64,000 nucleotides of DNA from NCBI GenBank assembly GCA_948567375.1, contig OX419761.1:35466501-35530500 (forward strand). Direction: 5' to 3'. Under the pieces are notes generated by a model. That model had not been told where the DNA came from. It saw only the letters and a program-made list of their open reading frames with translations, and did not search any database. Shown one piece after another: positions 56,211-64,000 of this stretch. Every line of letters starts with the position of its first letter. Position 1 is the stretch's first letter. Both the position numbers and the translations under genes were made by a program. The stretch is from Lunularia cruciata. Taxonomy: Eukaryota > Streptophyta > Marchantiopsida > Lunulariales > Lunulariaceae.

Positions 56211-56936
56211 TGTAATATCAAGAGCTAGCCATATGATCTAGATGTGAAATTTGGTTTGGTAACATCTAGAATGATGTTATACATGATGGTTAAAATAGAT
56301 AAGATAGAAATATCACCAAAAGAGTACTTCTACTAATAGAGCAAAAACCGAAATAGACTTGAGAAGCTTAGAACCAATAGCTAGACATATGATATAAAGG
56401 TGAGAATTGGTTTGGTAACATCTGGAAGGATGTTACACATGATGGACTAAATAGATTAGAAAGAGGTATCACCAAAAGGAGACTTCTACTAATAGAGTAG
56501 GAACCAAAATATGCCTAAAAACTTTGAAGGCAATTTCGGAGGCCTAAACTGATGAATTAGGCCTTGAAAATGTGCCAAACGCCTCCCTCCCTATGCCTTC
56601 CCTCCTCCCTGGTTTGTCTTGTCTAGAGCCTTCCAATAGTACCTTACTCACATAATTCAGAGACTCCTACAAGAAGATTCCCTAAAAGATTCCATCCGGT
56701 CAAAGCTTGTTTGACCAACCAGATAGGACCTAGGACGACATGTAACCCATCCAAGTAAGTAATGCAAGGGTGAAGCTTGCTAACATGTCATCTATCTGTG
56801 TGCCTAATCCTATGGTGGAGCTTCCTTGGAGGAAATCCTCTGTCTATATAAAAAAGAGAAGGTGCTCTTTTGGGGCACCAAATGTTGAGTGTGTAATTTT
56901 TTTTTCTCTCTCTTCTCTTGTCCTTGGAGTATTACA
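56211..56936 (+). repeat. 5' LTR, family B
   Basis: Opens TGTAATATCAAGAGC and ends GAGTATTACA. Contains an internal imperfect duplication of ~160 bp: GGTTTGGTAACATCT recurs at about 56,252 and 56,411, and ACTTCTACTAATAGAG at about 56,326 and 56,490. A TATATAAAA box at about 56,846 precedes the end by about 90 bp. Confidence 0.93.
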
Positions 56937-56937
56937 A

Positions 56938-56950
56938 TGGTATCAGAGAG
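56938..56950 (+). other. Primer-binding site, tRNA-iMet type
   Basis: TGGTATCAGAGAG directly follows the 5' LTR by one base and matches the initiator tRNA-Met complement except for its last bases. Confidence 0.88.
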
Positions 56951-57077
56951 AGTGTCTTAGTCCAAGAGAGTGGATCACCCCTCTTGGAAGAGCACCAACT
57001 ACTAAAATTGAGTAATTTGAGGTGGAGAACATAGAGTAGTTGCTAGACTTAGGGAGGACTTTAGAGAGCGGACGGGA

Positions 57078-57505
57078 TGGATGCACCGGGAGGACAATTT
57101 CCCGCACCTAGCTTTCCATTCCCAAATCCATTCCACACAAGGTTATGTACATCCAGCATGAGCAAATGAGGGTATTGCTAGTTTATCACTTTGGCATAAA
57201 ATTCATGGACAAGGTGATGAACTCACCAAACCCGGTGATTCTACCTATGGTGATATATGACAAAGAGTGGGATTTGACAACCTACATTCTACTATGATGA
57301 TATGGATTTGAATGTCCCAAATCCTCTCCCTTTCAACACTCAAGTAGAAATCCATTATGTAGTGAGACCAAAAGTGATGTTTAGAGATTTTGTGGTTAGA
57401 AATTTTGGCAAGGAGTATTATCAACGAGTGATAGCTTATGAGGTCCCAATGGTAGTTCTGATAGTTTTTGCGCCTTCCAGAGTGATCATATTGACTCTGT
57501 ATTGA
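57078..57505 (+). other. Extra ORF between 5' LTR and gag, family B
   Basis: An ATG at 57,078 opens MDAPGGQFPAPSFPFPNPF; other frames then carry MRVLLVYHFGIKFMDKVM, ILPMVIYDKEWDLTTYILL and, after a one-base shift at about 57,296, MDLNVPNPLPFNTQVEIHYV and VMFRDFVVRNFGKEYYQRVI up to 57,505. The stretch looks coding, with hydrophobic and charged residues alternating, but matches no retrotransposon domain I know. Gag starts downstream at 57,539. It may be a second small protein of the element or a captured host sequence. Confidence 0.4.
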
Positions 57506-57538
57506 AGTAAAAATTAGCAATTGAGTTTTGTAGGAACC

Positions 57539-58600
57539 ATGGATCCGCAATTGCAAGAGCTGGTGCAAGGAATGCAAGGAATGCAAGGGATGTTGAATGA
57601 ATTTTGAGAGATTAAGATGACCATGGAGATATTACAAAGTCAAGTGCAGATCCTCAAGAACGATCAAGCCATGCAAGAAGAAGAGCCATCTCAAAACCCA
57701 ATACTTGCAACTGAAGTACTTGGAGAGGCACCTATACCTACAAACCCTATCAATGATGAAGCCACATTGAGCCTTACAAGGAGCAACGTATGATAGGAGT
57801 AGTGGAAAATTGGATCTCGAGAATAAATTGATATTTCTGATTGTTCTCAACAGAGATCACGAAGTATGCTACAGGTGTGTTTGCATGTGGGTACTTGACC
57901 AATAAAGCCCTCACATGGTATGATGTTTGGGAATGATCCATGTTGGCAGAGAGAAGGGAGGTCACATTGACATTAATGCAAGAAGGATTGTTGGAGAATT
58001 TCCAATTGGTGGATTTTGTGCAAATGGCTCAAACCCGACTATGGGGATTGAGACAGAAGAACAACATACAAGAGTATGTGGAGGCATTTCTAGATCTACA
58101 AGTTGCAATAACCGACATGAGTCCAGCAAAGGCTCTTGATAATTTCAAACGAGGGTTAAGGGAGCAGATTTGCCAAGAAGTCATGGTGCAAAATCCTTGC
58201 ATGGTATTTGAAGCCATTGCTTGTGCATAGAGAATAGCCGGAGCATTGGGTAGAGGTGAAGTAGTAGTTTCACCTCAACATTATTGAGCAGAAATGCCAC
58301 ACATGGGTGGACCCGTACCGATGGAATTGGGCAACCTTTGATTTCAAGATCAAGGAGCACGACCGCTTCAAGGAGAGCATGGACGGGTAGAAGAACAAAG
58401 AGATGGAGTCCCACAAGGAGATGGAACTTGAGGAGAACAATGTTGTTGTTACAATTGTGGTTGTATTGGGCATATATCAACCAATTGTTGCACTCGTTTC
58501 CCTAGAGGCCCCTGGCCTTCATACAAACGATCTTTGAACAACATGGAGAGGCACATTGACAAGGAGGAGGTGGAAAACACTTCGGAAATCAAAGATCACT
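57539..58600 (+). pseudogene. Gag with CCHC knuckle, family B
   Basis: MDPQLQELVQGMQGMQGML begins at 57,539. VTLTLMQEGLLENFQL, TRLWGLRQKNNIQEYVEAFL and ALDNFKRGLREQICQEVM (57,990-58,180) are capsid-type gag. CYNCGCIGHISTNC (near 58,445) is a C-x2-C-x4-H-x4-C nucleocapsid knuckle. Stops at about 57,606 and 57,790 and a frame change before the knuckle inactivate it. Confidence 0.85.
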
Positions 58601-58699
58601 AGTAAATGTACCTTGCGGCCTTACTGGTTCAATAAGGAAGAAGAGAAGTGAGGGAAAGAAGAAGACTAATGTGCAAAGATCCCGAAAGGCAACCTCACA

Positions 58700-59370
58700 A
58701 TTGATTGTTGTGAAATGGAGTCCTAGAAGGCAATCAAGTGAGAGTATTAATTGATCCGTGAGCAACAGAGAATTTCTTATCTTGCTTTGTTGCAATAAGA
58801 TTGGGAATGGATCTAGAGAGATGGGAGTGAAGAAGTAGAGTTGCCTAACATGCAAACAGAGGGGATTGAATCATTACCTAGACGGGTCACACTCTCTTTA
58901 GGAGAATATCAGGAAGCAATTGAGTGGCAAGTGATACAATTAGCTTGTTATGATGCAATCTTAGGCATGCCATGGATGAAGCATTACAACCCTATGGTAG
59001 ATTGGAGGAAGAAAGTAGTGAGAACCCACCAATGGTCAATCATTGAGGTTAAAGAAAAATCACCCAAGCAGGATCTGCCTCTACATGTCATAGGGATGGC
59101 AAGTAAGACCAATAGATGTTTCATGGGTCTAATAAGAGAAGTCCAGAGTGCACAACTTGATGGAAAAATTCTTGAGAAATTGAAGGCTATGGTAGATGAA
59201 TTTCAAGATGTCTTTCTTGATGATCTACCCTCAAGATTACCACCAAAAAAGAGAATAGATCATAAAATTGATACAGTCCCGGGGAAGACACCTCCTTGTA
59301 AGGCCCCAAATTGCCTATCACCTCATGAGTTGAAGGAGTGTAAGACTCAAATTGAGGAGATGTTGTAGAA
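58700..59370 (+). pseudogene. Protease and protease-RT linker, family B
   Basis: GNQVRVLIDP*ATENFLS (58,730) is the protease active site with the D-S-G motif destroyed. ACYDAILGMPWMKHYNPMVD (58,950) is the ILG motif. EKLKAMVDEFQDVFLDDLPS and PPKKRIDHKIDTVPGK (59,180-59,280) are the RT entry region. The 175 codons from 58,841 to 59,368 are open. Confidence 0.88.
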
Positions 59371-60550
59371 GGGATTCATTTAACCTAGTGTATCATCATA
59401 TGGGGCTCATGTCTTGTTTGTGAAGAAGAAGGATGGTATAATGTGCATGTGATTCACTATCGAGGTCTCAATCAACAAACAGTGAAGAACAAATACCCCT
59501 TACCTCACATGGATGACCTATTGGATCAACTCCATGGAGCGAGATACTTCACCAAATTAGACTTGAGGAGTGGTTACAATCAAATCCAAATTGCAAAGGA
59601 GGATGTGTACAAAATTGCCTTTTGAACCAAGTATGGCCACTTCAAGTATCTTGTGATGCCTTTTGGCCTCACCAATGTACCTGCCACTTTCATGAGTCTA
59701 ATGAATGACATATTTCGTCCATACTTGGATAAGTTTGTTGGTGTCTTCTTGGATGATATCTTAGTGTACAGTAGCACAATGACGGAACACAAACATCATC
59801 TACGAGAGGTCCTCTGGATTCTAAGACAGAATTGATTGTATGCCAAAATCTCAAAGTGCAAGTTTGGCAAGTCTGAAGTAGACTACTTGGGGCATAGAGT
59901 AAGTGCAAAGGGCATTCAAGTATTGATGGATAAAATAGAAGACAGTCAAAAATGGAGAGCCCCAGAAGATCAGACTCAACTCAAGAGCTTCTTGGGGTTG
60001 ACGGGATTCTATCGTAGATTTCTCAAGGACTTCTCTAAGGTTGCATAGCCTTTAACGGCACTATTGGGCAAGGGGAAGAAGTGGACATGGGGATCCACAC
60101 AAGAGTAAGCCTTTGAAGAATTGAAATCCTCCTTGCTACATGCACCAATCTTGAAGTGGTATGACCCAAAACATCCAATCAAGTTGGCTACATATGCATT
60201 GTGCGTAGCAATGGGAGCAGTCCTACAACAAGAGTGGCATGATGGATGGCATCCAATTGCATATTTCTCTTGAAAGTTATTATCGACAGAGTGCAACTAC
60301 CACACCATAGAACAAGAAGAGATGGCCATAGTCCCGGCAACCAAGCATTGGAAGCACTATCTAGGCAAGAAGGCATTTGTAGTAGAGATAGACCACAAAC
60401 CTCTAGTCTACCTCGAGACGTAGAAGGATCTATCTCATTGCCAGATTTGGTAGGCAAAGTGGCGACAACGCTTCAACATGACAATCACCTACGTAGAAGG
60501 TAAGAAGCAACTTGCATATGCATTCACCCGCATGCCAATGGCAAACAACT
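59371..60550 (+). pseudogene. Reverse transcriptase and RNase H, family B
   Basis: [52 protein letters not shown], the active site [11 protein letters not shown] (59,740), YLGHRVSAKGIQV and FLGLTGFYRRFLKDFS follow. RNase H blocks YALCVAMGAVLQQ, CNYHTIEQEEMAIV, VEIDHKPLVYL and ITYVEGKKQLAYAFTRMP end near 60,540. About six stops are spread along the reading frame. Confidence 0.93.
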
Positions 60551-60719
60551 TGGTGGCAAAGGTTAAGATTAACCCTAAATTCTGGCCAAAGATTCTAGTT
60601 GCTACAAAATTGATCCACAAATTGAAGAAGCGCAATCATCCAAAGGCGTCACTAGCACCCAGGGACTCACCTTTTGTGATGGCACATTATGGTTCCCAAA
60701 TGCCCCTGAATTATGCAAC

Positions 60720-61535
60720 ACCATTCTAGCAGAATGTTATGATTCAGCCATTGCAGGTCATATCGGAGTGGACAAGACCTTGGATGCAATCCAGTGCCAT
60801 TACTATTGGCCTAAGATGAGCAACTACGTGATGGACTATGTGCATAGCTGCCTACTTTGTCAACAGAACAAAGCTTCTAATCAAGCTCCTGCAGGGCTCC
60901 TTCAACCTCTCCCCACGCCTACCCAACGTTGGGAACAAGTGAGTATGGATCTCGTCTGTGAATTACCCAAGACCACTTCAAGGTTTGACTCCATTTTTGT
61001 CTTTGTGGACCGGCTCAGCAAAATGATTCATGTACGCCCTACCACCAAGGATGTGATTGCTCCACAACTAGCTCAATTATACTTAGATGTAGTCTTCTCT
61101 CAGCATGGCTTGTCTAGAGTACTTATCACGGATAGAGGCACTCAATTCACCAGTTTGTTTTGGCGAACACTCTTTGGTTTCTTCAAAACCAAGTTGGCCA
61201 TGTCCACAGCTTACCACCTACAAACAGATGGCCAAACAGAGCAGGCTAATTGCACGATTGAAGACATGTTACAAGGCTTCACCTTAGAAGAGCAAGAGAG
61301 GTGGGACACCCTACTCCCGTTGGTGGAATTTGATTACAACAATTCAGTGAATGCATCCACCCAAGTCACTCCGTTCTTCCTCATGTATGGTGAGCATCCC
61401 TTCACAACTTCTAGCTTGATGAAGATCCGTCCAGTGGCTACCAAGGTCAATGCAATCAACACATTTATTTCTAGAATCCAACAAGGAGTGGAGAGCACCA
61501 AGCACAGATTACAAATTGCACAAAATTGACAAAAG
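60720..61535 (+). pseudogene. Integrase, family B
   Basis: The longest open frame of the element (253 codons from 60,768). GHIGVDKTLDAIQCHYYW and CLLCQQNK form the HHCC zinc finger. SMDLVCELP holds the first catalytic Asp, VLITDRGTQFTSLFW the second, and TDGQTEQANCTIEDM the Glu. All catalytic residues are present. The frame ends in a TGA at 61,529, before the C-terminal domain. Confidence 0.93.
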
Positions 61536-61586
61536 CAATATGGTGATGCACACCGTAGGCACATGGAGTTCAATGTTGGGGATTAA

Positions 61587-62010
61587 GTGTGGTTATCAAC
61601 AACCAACCTCACATTAGTTGGACCTTGTAAGCTCAGACCTCGTTTTATTGGACCTTTCTTGATTCTTTGTCGCGTCGGCGCTATGGCCTATCACCTTGAG
61701 CTACCACCACACATGAAGATCCATCCCGTGTTCCATGTTTCCTTACTACGTAGATATGCTTCCCGTTTAGGCTAGGGTTATTCCACCCAAGACATTCGAC
61801 CTTGTCTGACACTCATTGATGGCATAGAGGAATATAAAGTGGAGCGTATTCTTAAAAAATGCATGCGTGGTACTCACCATTTGCAGGTGGACTATCTAGT
61901 ATAATGGAAAGGTTACCTCCTCTATGAAGCAACTTGGGAGCCCGCTGCCAATTTGACCCATGCACCGGTGTTGGTGCAAGCATTTGAGCAATAATTGCAC
62001 AATGAGGACG
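61587..62010 (+). pseudogene. Integrase C-terminus and chromodomain, family B
   Basis: RPRFIGPFLILCRVGAMAYH and MKIHPVFHVSLLRRY are the GPF/Y-type C-terminal region. EEYKVERILKKCMRGTHHL and WKGYLLYEATWEPAANLTHA (61,830-61,965) form a chromodomain with its aromatic residues mostly in place. Stops at 61,772 and 61,903 interrupt it. Confidence 0.9.
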
Positions 62011-62018
62011 TTGCGTCT

Positions 62019-62034
62019 TAAAAGGAGGGAGGTT
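62019..62034 (+). other. Polypurine tract, family B
   Basis: TAAAAGGAGGGAGGTT lies directly before the 3' LTR and is the expected plus-strand primer. Confidence 0.85.
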
Positions 62035-62739
62035 TGTAATACCAAGAGCTAGCCATATGATCTAGATGTAAAATTTGGTTTGGTAACATCTAGAATGATG
62101 TTATATATGATGGTCAAAATAGATTAGATAGAAGTATCACCTAAAGAGTACTTCTACTAATAGAGCAGAAACCAAAATAGACTTGAGAAGCTTAGAACCA
62201 ATAGCTAGACATATGATATAAAGGTGAGAATTGGTTTGGTAACATCTGGAAGGATGTTACACATGATGGACTAAATAGATCAGAAAGAGGTATCACCAAA
62301 AGGGGACTTCTACTAATAGAGTAGGAATCAAAATATACTTGAAATCTTTGAAGGCAATTTTGGAGGCCTGAACGGATGAATTAGGCCTCAAAAATGTATA
62401 GATACTCCCACTTTGTGTCTTGTCGAGAGCTTACCAACGGTACCTTACTCACGTGATTCTAAGACTCCTACAAGAAGATTCCCTAAAAGATTCCCTCTTG
62501 TCAAAGCTTGTTTGACCAACCAGATAGGACCTAGACCTACATGTCACCCATCCAAGTAAGTAATCCAAGGGTGGAGCTTGCTAACATGTCACCTATCTAT
62601 GTTCCTAATCCTATGGTGGAGCTTCCTTGGAGGAGATCCTCTTTGTCTATATAATAAAGAGAAGGTGCTCCTTTGGGGTACCAAATGTTGAGTGTGTAAT
62701 TTGTTTTTCTCTCTCTTCTCTTGTCCTCAGAGTATTACA
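62035..62739 (+). repeat. 3' LTR, family B
   Basis: 705 bp from TGTAATACCAAGAGC to GAGTATTACA. Same internal duplication as the 5' LTR. It differs by a ~15-bp gap in the pyrimidine-rich CCCTCC stretch and by transitions. Confidence 0.93.
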
Positions 62740-62928
62740 TAGAAGCTACCTACTTGGAGTGCAAGCTAAGCTAGACGGGAAGCTTACTAGATACTTTTGA
62801 AATATTCTAGGCTAATTTGTCTTAATTGCTACTTTGTTAGCCTTACTAACTTCATTGTTAAACTTCATATTTTTACTTGCTATTTTGTTAGCCCTACTAA
62901 CTTAATCACTAAACTCCATAGTGTTACA

Positions 62929-64000
62929 TATTCTCCCACCGCTAGTTGGTGACATCCTCGTTGCCAATGAACCTTGGAAATCTTGGATGGCGAGTTGTGC
63001 ATTTTGGAGATGAGAAAGAGGTTCCTATGTGGCATCATGAAGGGAATCCTCTTTCCAAAGAACCTTGTTCTCCGTATATTGTCAACGGCCTTGTTGAAAA
63101 TGGTGATGTGCAAGGATACAATCAACTTTGTACTCCTCATGATCATTGATAGGGATAGGAAGAGGGGGAGGTTAGACTTGAGAGGAAAAGAAGACGGGTT
63201 AGGAACAAAGGGTCAACTTGGAAACATGAAAGATAGGATGGATACGCATATGACAAGGCAAGGCAAGTCAATAAGCAACAAGAGAGACAATTTGGGTGAT
63301 ATCAAAGGGTCCTATCCAATTAGGGGTGATTTTACAAACTTGGGTATCAAGTGGGAGAGGAAGGTTATTGGATGAGAGCATGACCTTATCACCAACTTGA
63401 AAGATGAGATCACGACAATGGTGATTTGCATATTGTTTCTACCAATTTTGAGCAACAAGGAGATGAGATCTGGCTTGTTGGAGGGATTGGGAGATTGTGG
63501 TCAAGAATGTGGAAGTATGAGGGATTTGAGAGAGATGGAGGAGGAGCAAGAAGGGAATCTGGAACAAGTTGGTCTTGGCCAAAATTGAGAAAGAAAGGAG
63601 AGAATCTAGTGCTTGCCTATTTAGAATTATTGTATGCAAACTCTATAGCTGCAAGACATTCATTCCAATTGGTATAGTGAATGTTGACAAAGGCACAAAG
63701 CATATCTTCCAAGGTGCAATTGCACGTTTAGTTTGTCCATCAATTTGAGGGTGATAGGCCATGGAAAAAGCAAGCTTGGTGCTGGGTATTTGAAAGAGTA
63801 CTTGCCAAAACTTTCCAGTGAAGCAAGGATCATGGTCAAAGATGAGTACACACGACATCCCATGATGCTTGAATACATTGTCAAAGTAGATTTGCACCAA
63901 GGTTGGAGCATCCATAATATCAATGGTTGGTGCAAAATGGATTTGCTTACTAAGCTTATCCACAACACCACAATTGTTGTGTGACCTTGCTTTTTCTTGA
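62929..64000 (-). pseudogene. Family A chromovirus, integrase and chromodomain, runs off the edge
   Basis: On the minus strand, MDKLSKQIHFAPTIDIMDAP with MSCVLIFDHDPCFTGKFWQV (63,963-63,800) carries core integrase motifs. AFSMAYHPQIDGQTKRA has the catalytic Glu position changed to Lys. The region down to 62,950 matches the chromodomain of the copy at 4.57-5.6 kb at high identity. A PPT complement (TATTCTCCCACC) adjoins the LTR at 62,929. The element's 5' part lies beyond the window. Confidence 0.85.

Larger units (their letters stand above)
56211..62739 (+). mobile_element. Near-complete family B chromovirus, 6,529 bp
   Basis: LTRs 56,211-56,936 (726 bp) and 62,035-62,739 (705 bp), both TG...CA. 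The direct repeat TAGAA flanks the element (56,206-56,210 and 62,740-62,744). Primer site, an unusual pre-gag ORF, gag, knuckle, protease, RT, RNase H, integrase, chromodomain and polypurine tract are in order. By-eye comparison of the first ~340 LTR bases gives about 20 differences (about 6%), mostly transitions, so it is not a recent insertion. Several stops break each gene. Confidence 0.95.
55855..62928 (-). repeat. 3' LTR of a family A chromovirus, split by a family B insertion
   Basis: The LTR starts TGTAAAAGTCC at 55,855, is interrupted after 56,210, resumes at 62,745 and ends GTGTTACA at 62,928. Together about 540 bp. The internal region of the same element continues to the window edge on the minus strand. 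An 18-bp perfect palindrome, CTTGAGAAGCTTCTCAAG, lies near 55,983-56,000. Confidence 0.9.

Noticed and set aside
56950-57538. Endogenous pararetrovirus (caulimovirus-like) origin for the pre-gag ORF
   Set aside because: The element has true LTRs, a tRNA-Met primer site, an integrase and a chromodomain, so it is a chromovirus. No movement-protein signature is seen.
1-64000. tRNA, rRNA and CRISPR features
   Set aside because: No cloverleaf with a GGTTCGAA-type arm, no rRNA blocks and no regularly spaced repeats with unique spacers were seen. Prokaryotic promoters and ribosome-binding sites do not apply to this plant DNA.

Overview
This window reads as nuclear DNA of a land plant with a repeat-rich genome. 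It is AT-rich and full of plant-type LTR retrotransposons (Ty3/gypsy chromoviruses, a Tat/Athila-like Ty3/gypsy element, Ty1/copia). It also holds a plant Helitron, a PIF/Harbinger transposase and an intact six-exon RBR ubiquitin-ligase gene with GT..AG introns. I cannot name the species. There are no operons, CRISPR arrays or recognisable tRNA or rRNA genes.

Region 1-16.4 kb is a nested stack on the minus strand. The oldest layer is an autonomous Helitron. Its Rep part (about 16.3-14.3 kb) and helicase part (13.4-12.75 kb, 12.26-11.91 kb and 310-1) are cut into pieces by a Tat/Athila-like element (311-11,910) and by a deleted solo LTR of the same family (12,257-12,748). The Tat/Athila-like element carries its own insert, a chromovirus of 'family A' (about 4,303-8,977). 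The helicase motifs continue in order once the inserts are mentally removed.

Region 16.4-28 kb begins with the last three exons of an alpha carbonic anhydrase (16,814-17,478), next to the Helitron's 5' side, followed by short unrecognised exon-like pieces. Then come a decayed Ty1/copia element (18.6-21.08 kb), the tail of a 'family B' chromovirus (21.08-22.1 kb), AT-rich spacer with a microsatellite and a 480-bp duplicated segment, and the C-terminal end of a non-LTR retrotransposon (27.0-27.7 kb).

Region 28-41 kb is the most gene-like. The RBR E3 ligase (29,372-31,681, 466 residues) joins in frame across six exons and keeps the catalytic cysteine. It is followed by a coiled-coil ORF (32,630-33,574), an unrecognised minus-strand coiled-coil gene (about 36.95-34.4 kb) bracketed by GC-rich degenerate repeats, and a PIF/Harbinger transposase remnant (40.1-38.96 kb).

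Region 41-64 kb is again transposon debris. It holds a degenerate tandem array (41.8-43.1 kb), a decayed plus-strand family A chromovirus (44.1-47.95 kb), a decayed copia element (48.3-51.6 kb) and a family B solo LTR with a clean TCATG duplication (52,595-53,340). A near-complete family B chromovirus (56,211-62,739, TAGAA duplication) sits inside the LTR of a further family A copy that runs off the right edge.

Apart from the RBR gene, the coiled-coil ORF and perhaps the carbonic anhydrase exons, every coding stretch carries stops or frameshifts. Two signals go beyond routine TE annotation. Family A LTRs contain heat-shock-element matches upstream of a TATA box, and the two Tat/Athila-like insertions used 4-bp duplications centred on perfectly palindromic target sites. 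The coiled-coil gene with its GC-rich repeats is the best candidate for an undescribed element.
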